Positions 53,931 through 64,000 of a DNA stretch of 64,000 nt are shown here, piece by piece. Position 1 is the first letter of the stretch, and every line of letters begins with the position of its first letter. The notes below the pieces were generated by a model. The model did not search any database. It was not told the DNA's origin and saw nothing but the letters and a program-made list of their open reading frames with translations. The position numbers and the translations under genes are program-made. This DNA comes from Colletotrichum lupini (Eukaryota > Ascomycota > Sordariomycetes > Glomerellales > Glomerellaceae): assembly GCF_023278565.1 (NCBI RefSeq), contig NC_064680.1, positions 1,984,001 through 2,048,000 of the forward strand, given 5' to 3'.

Positions 53931-56900
53931 ATTGCTTTCCTCACAAGAACAAAATACTGATATGGGTATAGTAAGAGTAATTCAAAACAAGACAAGAAAT
54001 TTAGTGTCCTTGGCCCTTCCCTGAATGCCACAAGGGTAAGCTATATAGAATTGCAGAACCAGACAAGCAAATCACAACCACCGCCACCCATCGACCTGGT
54101 CCAGATACACGGACGACAAGACCCCGGCGCAAACGCCCTCACAAGCTTTCTCAGCCCTAAGTAGCGTTCATGGAACCGGACAAGACCGAATCGTGCAGGT
54201 TGAAAGGTTGAAGCTCACATAGTCTACGTCAGGGAGAACACACTGTACACTACGTACACGTACAAGACATACTCTGAAGAGGTGACGAAGCAGACACGGA
54301 AAGTTGAGCGTACAAGCCACACACATGGCGGAGGCTCCAACGGTAGAGGCGAACCTTCGACCACGGTGGAAACATGAGCCTTGGCCCGGTCGCAAGAGCT
54401 CCAGCCCCAGACACGTTGCCGTTTCCCCCGGGCTTGGTCTGCGTCCTTGGCGATCGTGAGCTTTGGGTGAACGTGAGGTAGTCTGTGAGTGGGCTGACTA
54501 CTTGCGCTGTCCCGTCGCTTTCGGCAGGCTCATGTTGCCCTACTCCGCAATGGGATTCGTGGGACTGGTAGGAACTCATGGACCTCGTCCCAAACGCCAA
54601 GCAGAGAGGGCTTTTTATTCTTGCCTGTTCGTTCCCCCTCTTAGCAGAGTTTGAGGAAACAAATCTTGCAGCTGCTGCATGTTTTGAAGATGGCAGATGC
54701 GGAGGTGGCTGAGTTGCTGGTTTCGCGGACAAAGCGCTCACGTTGGCGTGGTTTGATTGCTCCGGCGCATGGCCTGTCTTGCATTCGATGTATCCGGAGT
54801 GGCGGAATCGTATGTCCAGGTACTCGGAGACGACATGAAAGAATGAAATGTGTTACTCATGTGGTCTCATTCACTCGTATAAAATCAAGGGACTAAGTCC
54901 AAATGACTTGTACTGGTGGTTGATGCTCTTCACGATCTTATCCCGTTCGGTTTTGTAAGTTGCTACAATTACACTATAAGACCACAACGCAACGACTCAA
55001 ATTCTCTCTTCTCTCTTTTTCTTATAGATGAATGATTCACACATGGAACCTTAGCTCTCATCATTGCTTCTAGCTGACTGTCTTCCAATGGGAGTTTCAG
55101 CTGCGGCTCCTTCACTGGCATACGCACGCATGCACACCTCCTCCTCCTGCGGACTCATGATACTTTTGATCCTATGAAATTCCCGCGCACGTCATCCCTT
55201 CACTTATGATGGCTTTTCAATTCTTCAGACGGAATTACCAAAAGTTATTATACATACATGTTTGCGCCTAAATATGGGTGTGCATGACGGGCTCGATCCT
55301 CCCCGGCTAGGTTCCCAGTCGGCCCCGAGCTTGGGCCGAACCGAAGAGAGAGTTCAAAGCCATCGGACTATGGGGAATACTCTGACCCCGAAGTTCTCGT
55401 GACTTTTCACCGGTTGATTTATGTACTCTAGTTTTTCAGTTGTCCTTGGTGGGCAATATTCGTGGACAGTAGTATCTTGGGACTTGACGTGGAAGAAGGC
55501 TATAGTTGTGGACGAACCCTTAAAGTCATCAAGGGAATCATTCACAAGATGGAGCTGTGAGAAATTTATGAATGTGACATGTGTTGTGAAAGGCATTACA
55601 TGCATTGGCGTTGTGAGTTGGAAGGTGGTAGGAACTAGATGTTTTGTTGGATATTGGAGACCTATGGACATCTGACAATGTTTCCAAGTTGTCACACTGG
55701 GGCAATAACATGAAGTTCTTTCCTAGTGCTGACACACGAACATCGTCTTTCCTTATCCTTCAATGTCCTTCTATACTATACCTCACCAAACTGCTGACTT
55801 CAAATCATACATGTAGACAACCTCAAAGCGTCCCAACAAAAGCAGGAGCGAACCGCAGCCCCTGCTTCTCTTAGCACCTCGACTTTGCCGCCGAGATGTC
55901 TCGAACCGACTTAAGTCCAAGGGTCAAAGTGGGAAGCTGTCAGATGACCTGCAGATTGGCGAGGGGACTTTTCACGTGGGACCTGTTCTGCGAGCGGCAG
56001 TGATCCACCAGTGGGCTTGCACTGGTATGTGACCTTGTGTAAGGTAGGTTTGATCGACTTGCTCTCGCTTACGGCAATCTGAGTACTTCGAGACTATGTG
56101 CGGCGTCTGTTGTTTTTGTGTGCAAGTATCTCTCATCACCCCATGTTCGCCTTATAACCTTCACTGCAGTCTCTACGTCGTGCCCGCCAGCTTCCGAAGC
56201 TTTCCTCCTTTTCAGGCCATCCACCTCCAAGACGAGTATCGGAATGTTTACCACCAAATCCATCACGAGATCTGTCCGACCAGAGTTCTAGGATGGCTTT
56301 TCTAGGCGAGCCCCAAACACCTCACTCGGTATATGACAGCAGCTTGTGATGGGTGATGGATCTTGGTTGGAAAGACGTCCTCAGACGGCAGAATGAGTAA
56401 CCAAGAACTACGCGGGTAGGTACGTCCTTACGCATACTTTCTGCGCCGCTAAAAAGAGGCACATAGTCTCGAAAGGTCTATCTAGTCCATGGCCTCGTAA
56501 ACACAAACTTAACACCCGTTTGAAGCTCCCTAAGAGAGGCTCAAATTCGCCCCGTAACTGGGAAAGACTAATCGCCATGAAGGTCAAGTCTCCAATATAC
56601 GTCACTCACACAACTTTGGACTCGAATCTCACTACGAATCCCTTGTGCAGATAACACGCCAGAGCTTCATCGAAAAAGATGCAATAAACGTATATTCACG
56701 CCAGAAGAATGGCCGCCTTCTTGCCAAAACGTCTTGAGTTGATCCAAACACCAGGGTAAGAGAAAACAGGGGGCGAATATGCCCCCTTTCAGCTACCCTA
56801 CCCTAGCGCTGTCCGCACGAACGAGGATGACACGAGAGCTAGAACAAGTACATGCCGCCAACGCAATTGAGAACAGTATTTACGCACCGACAGATGTGGA

Positions 56901-59900
56901 CTTTGATACTGGGTGGTGACCACTGTTGTAAGTCACCTAGATGATAATCATGCATGGCATTCTCGAATACTAGCACTCTGTTGAGGTCTTCGAGCCTAGA
57001 TGGAATGCATTTCGAAACAACCTTCTCATGTCCCGCGTCAAGTTTTCCGTAAGACGAGGTGCCTGTATCTGTCTCCTGCCTCCTGTGAGTCTAGCAGCTG
57101 TTACACGCGACTCCCCGTTGTAGGTGCAAGGCAACGGCGAGCTTGACTACGAGGCGATGCGGTCGATATCGCAAAAAACCGAACGACCGGACACTGCTTG
57201 GTGCTAAAGTAGTGAAGCAGATCTTACATTCCGGGGTGATCAAAGCGCCAAACTCTGGAATGCGGTACCCTCACGCCATTAGCGGCCCAGGCCCGAAGGC
57301 CGGGTCCCACTTCGAGGTCCTGTTGCCACCCCGAAGCCGGCCCCGGTAATGTCTCGGATTACGGTACTGACTTAAGAGCTTGCAGAGCTCAGGTGGACGA
57401 TACGAGTTAAAGCGAACGGAAGCGCGGCGGAAGAATGGAATGCCGCAATTAGCACAAGCTGGCGTGAGACAACGTACACGGCTGAGCAGAGTAAGACGGC
57501 GAGCTGAACCTTTTTGCTACAGTTTCTCGAAACTGGTATAGGGCCCTCGCGGCCAAACGTTTGAGATGTACCATATTTTTCCTACCACAATGCATTCTGA
57601 ACCGCGTTCCGCCGCGGCGCAATCTATGGTCACATGTTTTTTTCCCCTCAGATAGAAGTGGCTTATGTCATCGCGAGGAATTCAAGGTCCTCCCGATGTT
57701 GGAGTAAGATTAGGGTTGGTGCAGCCGCGTCGTGCTACCGGAGCTGTATGCCGGCAGATGAAAGGGAGACTTTGCGAAGCAGTAGGTATTTGATATATTT
57801 GAGTCAGCAGCTTTCACCGCATGTGAGAAATGGTGTCACCAAAAGAATCTCAAAAATGCCATCTTGGCTCCTGGCGGATCCCATCTCAATGGATGGTGGC
57901 CGCAGTTATTAACGTTTGTCAATGAAGGCGTCCCTCCCTTTAATGCCCTTCAGCCTAGAGACATCGTCCGATAATTGAGTTGGCCATATTGGTGGGGTTC
58001 GAACAGACATTTCTGACGTTGATCGATCGGCAACGCATCCAATATTCATCCAGGTAGGCCCAGAGGAGAGTTTCGCATCTCAACCTGGCCACTCAGAGCC
58101 CACGGAGCAAACGTGAGCAGGCAAGCAGGTCCTTGAGCCCCTTGAAGGTGTGTTCATGCGCAGGTACCAGGCTGGCCAGGACAAATCCCCAAGGGGATGG
58201 AATGGGAAGGACGCAGTTGGAGGCTCGAGCGTCGCCGCACTCGCCGACGGGTGGTTTGAGGGAGCCGATCATCATGCCAATGAACGTAACGTGCCATGCT
58301 GGCCCGCTTCCGCTTCCGCGTGGTATTATCACAATCGTGTCATAGTGATCTGTCAAGAGCGACTGTGTCCGTACTCTGTATCCATTTCGAGGCTACTTGG
58401 CCAAACATCCGAATATGCGGCCATGGGAAGAGAATACGAATATTTGGTAGCGAGTGCCATCTGCACAGCATTTGCTGAGGTCGGAGAGATCGGTGACGCA
58501 CACGATGCCCAATGCAAGTGATGAGGAGGTTGCTGTTCGTCAGGCTTTGACAGCACCCCTAGACGGATGCCAGCACACGACGATCAAGCGCACGGGTCAC
58601 AGCCAATGACTTGTTCTGGCGGGGTGCTCGGCACGGTGGATGTGTGCAAGACCCGGTTCTGTATGGAGGAGGTGACGACGAGGATGTGCTGGCACCGGCC
58701 AACTCATGCGCGACCAAGTGACCAAACGTAGGATCATCCTCGACCTATTATTGGCATTGACGGCGAGCTGAGGAAAGAAGGGAGAAGCAGATTGGGCGGC
58801 CCGGAGATAGATTACTCTGGGCTGTGGGCTTTTCTGGACCACCACGGATGGTGTGGCGTCCCTTGCGGACCTTTGTGAGCGGTCGGCCGTGGGCTTTTGA
58901 GCCGGCGTGGCGGCGGGGCGGGTTTCTTGTTTGTGAATTTCTTTCTCGAATGTCAGTCGCGATTCTGTTTCTTCTGCGTCAATTGAATTCCATCAACTGA
59001 GGCACAATGGTTCCGCATCGTGTCTGGCCGGGGATCTGTGGTGGGGCGGACGGGCGGGCGCCGGAACATCAACCAAGCGAGCGGCGGGTTCGAGACGCGT
59101 CTCGCCGTCTAAGTATCTGTAGTCATACCTTGTTGCTTTCCAAGGTACCGTGAGACACGAAATGAGGAGTGCGACACATAGCCGTTGGAGAGATAAGCCG
59201 TGGCGGTGGTACCGATGCTAGGAGGCGTGGATACGGGCTGAAATCTGCTTTATGTTAGGTATGCCTCGAATGACACCAACGCTTCAACGGTTGATTGAGT
59301 GGGCTGGCGGGCACGCGGGGTACATTGGCATCGTGGATGTACATCAAGGGATGAGGTAGAAGATGCAGATGTGCTTGTGGATTTGTTTGGGCTAGGGGAT
59401 GTCGGCGAAGACAAGCAATGGATGGCAGACAGAGAAGAGATGAAAACTGTATCCGTATCCGTACCTACCCAGCTGCCTCGACGGATACAGCTTTGCAGAG
59501 GTGAAGCCTGAAGGATCTACCCGCAGCAGGCGAGGCAGATGGAAGTCGCTCCGAAACGAGACAGGGTCCACCCCCACTGGGTTGCGGCGCCATGTGGAAG
59601 GAGCGAGGTAAACCGTAAAGCGGCCCCGGGAAAGGGAGGAGCGATGGCAGAAACCACCTCATCAAAGGGTACCTACCTCTCTACCTACCTGAAGGTGTTG
59701 AACATTGCTCGAGGCTCTTTCAATTGTGTCTTTTGCATCTCATCTCATTTTTCCCTCCCCTTCTTTCCTTTTTCTTTCCACAGCGAGGTAAAGTACTCTG
59801 TACAAGTAACACCATTGGCATGTATCCCGAAAGCCTCAATATCACCAGCAACCACTACAGTTCAAGCTAAGAATCAATCAATTAAGTACCCTGGTAAGCC

Positions 59901-62000
59901 TGGCTGCCAAGCTGCTTGAGAGCCAAGCAGTGAGGAAGACACCAAAAAGGTGCGTAGGGCGAACGGAGCTAATGGGTGCTAGGGGGGGCTCAATTAAGGT
60001 GCGGACGACTGACGGGGTTCCCACGCTTGCCCGGACCAAGCAACAAGCAGCAAAGACAACTTGTCTCACCTCATTCATGGACTCAACCAGGCATGGCCGG
60101 TAATATCTCACGAGAAAGGGTGTATACGAGCAAGGAGGCCTTGGGTACCGACTATACACACATATTAGGTAGACGACTTGGATCATTGAGATCAACCCTT
60201 TGTCTGCTTGACGGGAAAAGCCTTCCGTGACACCAAAGAAGCACACTTTTGTTCCAACTTCCGCGCATCGTCTTGCCTTTTATCCTCGTCGCCGAAGCCT
60301 TTCCATCTCCTCCACCCCAACTTATCATGGCCGGTTCTCTCGGTGCCTCTGAAAGTTGTCCGGGCGCCGCAACGCTTCTACCGTTTGCTCCGAGTGATGC
60401 TATTACCGTCGCCTGAGATCTTAGTCCTCAGCCACCAACAGCCTCTCCCCCACCGCGGTGATACGTCTGCCCCGTGGTCACCCATCTACGGTACAGACTG
60501 ATTCAGGACTCGGTCGAACTGACAGGGCCTCGGCCACAGTGCCTGAGGCGAGCCCGGCGAGAGAAAGGTCGACGGCGTTGACTGTCTCCGTAGGCTTTAC
60601 TACGTAGAGACTCGATTCTGCTGCTAACATCTTGTTGGTCTGTCTCATTGGCGCCGACTGTGTCCATTGGCGCTAGGACCAGGATCCTCGTTCCAGCGAT
60701 TTAATTTCATTTCAGGGCCTGTCGTGCCCCTCCCGCCTCTCCCACTCTCCCAACCTAGTCCCATCGGTAAGGCAGGGGAAGAGGGAAAGCTGTGTTGCAG
60801 CGGTACGGCGGGCGGCGTGCCTGATTCTGAGGTGCCGCTAGCATCACCCAAAAAACCGCCCACGGTCGACAAGTCGAGACTCAAACAACGGGCCAGCGAC
60901 CTTGCGAACCTACCAGACGCCGCCAAAAGCCATCAAGGACTCTTGGGAGCCATAGAGCCTGCACAGAGTCCCACGGACTGAGGAAGAGCTACACCCCTAA
61001 CGCGCTGCATGAAGAGCTATCCCCCTTTGGGTTGCCACTTCAGGGTCGTAGTCAGGTACCCGCCTGCGGTGATCGTCACACAAAAGGTACTTGTGCCCAC
61101 CTTGAAATAACAAGACAGGGGGTCTGGGGGCTACAGATCAAAAACAGAAGAGCAGAAAAAAAAAAAAGAAAGCAAGGCAAGAAGAGGGCACTTGTAGAGT
61201 GTGGTGTAAAAAAAAATAAAAAAATCCAAAAGACAAGCACCGGCAGACAGGCCAAGGCTCCAGGGGACCCCCCAAATAATACCATTTCTCTCCTTCTCCA
61301 ATTAATAGCCCGCCGATTGTTCATTCGCCCCTGAATGCTAGGAAAACGCCAAAGAGAAAGAAGTAAGGTGAGAACGGGACCTGCCTTTAACCTGAGTGCC
61401 GGCCGGGAGACACACAGGTCACACTCACCAGAGCTGCTGCCTCTTCTCTTTTCGGTTTCCCTCGTGCCCAAAGCAAAGCTGCAACATCATCACTTATTCT
61501 CCTTTCCCGCCCATCCCTTCTTTTCTCCTAACACCATTCTTTCCCTTGCTGGAGATTTCCCTTCGTTTCGTTGAACCCCGCCGTCTTTGTTTCCCGATAC
61601 CCTCGCCCTCAGCAGTTGGTTTCCCCCGCTATCGCAATTTCCTAGTGGAATCTCTTCGCGTGGTGGACCGTTCCAACGACGTATTATTGACATTGGACCA
61701 AGAGCAAACGCGCGCCCACCTCTCTCTTTCGACGACACACTCACACTTCCCGCCCCCTATCGCGGCCCTCTCGCGACTACCTACCTTACCCCCCCGGCCA
61801 ATTCCTTAACCGACCGAGTCCACCCAACATCGATTTCTTGACTTTCCCTGTCTCACTTCCGATTACACGACTTGTAACCTGCCCCTCGTCAAAGAAGGCG
61901 CGCCTGCCCATTTATCCAACCGTCGCAACCTCGAATGCATCGCGCCTTTCCCCGCTCCAAACACCAATCGCCTTGATTGAGGCGAGAGTCCACCGACAAG
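53931..62000. other. 8-kb gene desert between divergent genes
   Basis: Lies between the starts of the asparagine synthetase (-) and MSB1 (+) genes. Small frames such as 56408-56605 (-) look mildly protein-like, but nothing is recognised. AGGTA/TACCT words occur at 59670-59695 and 61778-61790. Poly-A tracts lie at 61155-61170 and 61208-61222. The last ~600 bases before MSB1 are pyrimidine-rich (TTTCTCC-like), typical of a fungal core promoter and leader. Confidence 0.55.
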
Positions 62001-64000
62001 ATGCCTAGCCTCTTCTCCCGATTGAAGAGCAAGGACGGCTCCAAAAAGGCAAAAAAGGGCGCCAACTTTGACAATGCCGATCAGCTGCCCGCGAAGCCAA
62101 AATGGGACGACGCTTTCACGAGGAAGACGGTCGAGCCCGAAGAGATCCAGGACTTGATCAGGCGTTGCACTGACGAGCTGAAAGCAAGAGGTATGTCGTT
62201 TGCATCTGCCTCTGAGCTCCCACCGTCGCCTTTCTCTGAACTTCGGCCAATTGCGCCAACGGTGTACTGACATGTCACAACCTAGCCCTCGACCACCCCT
62301 TTTTGCTGCTGCCGTTTAGACCTACTTCGGACCCTAGTGCGGTCCGGACCTTCATCCGCCACTTTTTCGATGGAAGCCAACCTTTGCGCGGCGAATTCTT
62401 GTCGCAAGAGCTTCGCATGACTGAGCCAATGGTTTGTGAATCTTGAACACAGATTTACCACTGATATACTTACATGTCACTAGGTCATTGCTGGCGTAGT
62501 TAAATGGTGCTGGAGTCGCCTTGCAGGCGGTGTTGTAGGCTGGGATGCGTACGAGCTGTTCAAAGTCGGCGAGCAAGGTATGTTGCACAAACGGACTCGG
62601 CACTTCACATGAGTATTTCATGGGCACCATGGGCTGACCCGCGCATTAGACTCAAATATGGCGAGGGACTCGTTCAAAACATTCATCCCTCTGAGTGTGG
62701 ATAATGGAGCTCGTTCGTGTATCATTTTCGATTTCTTCGACTTGATGTCTGCAATTGCCGCCCACAGCAAGATGAACGGATTGGGCGGACGGAAATTGTC
62801 TCGGACGGCTGCCTGGTGGGCGTTCGAACACAAGGACACGGGCAGTGGCTTCGAAGGTGGTTACAAGGCATGGGCAAGGTGAGTAAAATTACCACGAGGG
62901 TCGAGCAACACTAACATTCTTCAGCGCCGCTGATGCTACGAGCCATCTGTTCTTCGCCTACCTGCGATCTTTGGCCCCGCAGAAGCAGACGCAGGGCTCC
63001 ATCTCGCTGCTGCCAATGTCTCTTCAAAAATTGCTTCAGGAAACCGAGTATCCTCCCCAGAAGCCATCATTGATGCAGTCCTCTACATACAGGGTCGTTA
63101 TGATCGTGGACACCGTTTCGCCGGGCCCCTTTGCGCTACTCCGTCGAGCCAATCACTTCCAATACCGCGATGAGGACCAAGCTCTGCGCGAGTTTTCCGA
63201 GTACGAGGATCCTGTAAAGGCACTGACGGAAGAATGCCGTCGCGTCTTGAAATCGATCTCCTCCGCCAATCAGTCGCAAGTTTCCAGCTCAAAACACTCG
63301 ACGAGTTTGCGCGACGCATCCTGGTCACGCTTCGAAGACATTGGCTTCACCAGCGCTCTCGAGGACAACGACGACGACGATGACCAAGAAGCGGCAGCTG
63401 CGGCTCGCAAACCCCAGGGCTTGAGAACCACACCTGCGGCTGGCAACATGGGCTTGGGACGGCCGACTACACCTTCCTGGGCCGATTTCCTCTCGTCTGG
63501 CTTTGTGGATGACAACCCAAACAACCCGAACATGCTACTGCCGCCCGATAAGCAGTTGCCGCCCATCGAGACAGCTCAACGCCAACGGAGCTCCCAATCT
63601 CACAACCCACGCCTGGAGTCGGATCGTCTCGAGCCTGGCGAGCTAGCAAGCATTGCCCGCTTTGACCTCGACGAGAGCTTCTGGTGGGTTTGGATGAGCA
63701 GTCTTGCACCCGAAGAGACTCCCGAGAGAAAATCTGCGTTTGGCCGCTGCGCCGTGATTGAGACGACCATTAAACGTGGTCGATGGCTCGTCATGGAGGA
63801 GATGGTTGCTGGTGCCGCCCCCGAGCCTCAGGAGGGAGCCTACATTGCCGAAAAGAAGGGATTCTTCAGCTGGACAAGACGCAACAAGGGCGTCAACCGC
63901 CGTAAATCAACCGGCAAGCATACTCTTGAGAAGGGCAATAAAAAGACGGATCCCAATGTCAGTAAATCGAGCATCGGTCCCGATCAACAGGCTCGGATTC
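62001..64000 (+). CDS. MSB1: Morphogenesis protein Msb1 (3' end outside window)
   Basis: Five exons are visible: join(62001..62190, 62286..62431, 62484..62577, 62650..62878, 62925 to beyond 64000), about 578 residues before the edge. The start MPSLFSRLKSKDGSKKAKKG has A at -3. The Msb1 (DUF1708, RhoGAP-like) domain fills the N-terminal ~250 residues: WDDAFTRKTVEPEEIQDLIR, LLPFRPTSDPSAVRTFIRHF, EPMVIAGVVKWCWSRLAGGV, ARDSFKTFIPLS, MNGLGGRKLSRTAAWWAFEH and DATSHLFFAYLRSL. An acidic run (DNDDDDDQE) and a more variable region follow, then DESFWWVWMSSLAPEETPER and a basic stretch. In yeast, Msb1 acts with Cdc42, Rho1 and Bem1 in polarised growth, so a role at hyphal tips is expected. The frame is still open at the last base. 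Confidence 0.9.

Noticed and set aside
54250..54741. 163-codon minus-strand frame
   Set aside because: Low-complexity Ser/Pro/Ala composition, no conserved motif and no splice partners. It lies upstream of the asparagine synthetase.
56408..56605. 65-codon minus-strand frame reading like a peptide
   Set aside because: Too short and unsupported, with no recognised family or neighbouring exons.
57990..59105. GGTTCGA-type B-box words (57995, 59090) as tRNA genes
   Set aside because: The flanks cannot form a T-arm or acceptor stem, and no A-box lies at the right distance.
60667..60981. 104-codon plus-strand frame with Pro/Ser/Lys-rich content
   Set aside because: Composition follows local GC-rich sequence, and an antisense frame covers the same bases. 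There is no homology.
1..64000. CRISPR arrays, intact transposons, rRNA genes or viral sequences
   Set aside because: No regularly spaced direct repeats, reverse transcriptase, transposase or integrase motifs, or rRNA signatures were seen on either strand.

Overview
The window is nuclear DNA from a filamentous ascomycete, most likely a plant-associated member of the Sordariomycetes. The evidence is short GT-AG introns (mostly 45-125 bp) with CTAAC/CTGAC-type branch sites, genes in both orientations, and fungal orthologues throughout (VPS8, GUP1, MTM1, MSB1, UNG1, an FBXO9/Hrt3-type F-box protein). A family PL4 pectin-backbone lyase also points to plant association. I could not determine genus or species.

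Fourteen protein-coding genes are supported, two of them cut by the window edges. In order: a secreted DUF7492-type protein (+, 5' end missing, ends 1163); cyclophilin H (-, 3760-5431); a membrane RING-H2 protein (+, 15030-16518); a GPALPP1-like protein (-, 17160-18239); the CORVET subunit Vps8 (+, 18863-23788); rhamnogalacturonate lyase (+, 26396-28457); uracil-DNA glycosylase (-, 29986-31177); the mitochondrial carrier Mtm1 (-, 32081-33526); an F-box protein (+, 34190-35796); a fungal coiled-coil protein of unknown function (-, 37104-39467); a FAR-17a/AIG1 family membrane protein (+, 46847-47915); the MBOAT acyltransferase Gup1 (-, 48322-50444); a class II asparagine synthetase (-, 51532-53930); and Msb1 (+, 62001 to the edge). 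Exon boundaries were worked out by hand from splice sites, reading phase and family conservation. All multi-exon models close in frame.

The genes are mostly housekeeping functions and form no evident cluster. They cover protein folding and splicing (cyclophilin H), ubiquitination (RING, F-box), endosome-vacuole traffic (Vps8), DNA repair (Ung1), mitochondrial metal/glutathione homeostasis (Mtm1), lipid or GPI remodelling (Gup1, AIG1 family), amino-acid synthesis and polarity (Msb1). The DUF7492 protein and the pectin lyase are secreted and fit life on plant material.

About 40% of the window is non-coding. It is concentrated in three deserts of 7-10 kb (5432-15029, 39468-46846, 53931-62000), each lying between divergently transcribed genes. 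These hold no convincing intact gene. They do hold decayed or orphan reading frames, simple repeats, TACCT/AGGTA arrays and a recurrent 9-mer TACGGAGTA that I found eight times, always outside coding sequence. Other unusual items are a tRNA-like Pol III element (about 2681-2785), a frameshifted tail of a short-chain dehydrogenase (35923-36166), a CATGTT-rich repeat block with a 32-bp near-palindrome (28940-29350), an 11-nt micro-exon in the lyase gene, and two 54-nt in-frame introns (a GC-AG intron in VPS8 and one in GUP1). No CRISPR array, intact transposon, rRNA gene or canonical tRNA gene was seen.
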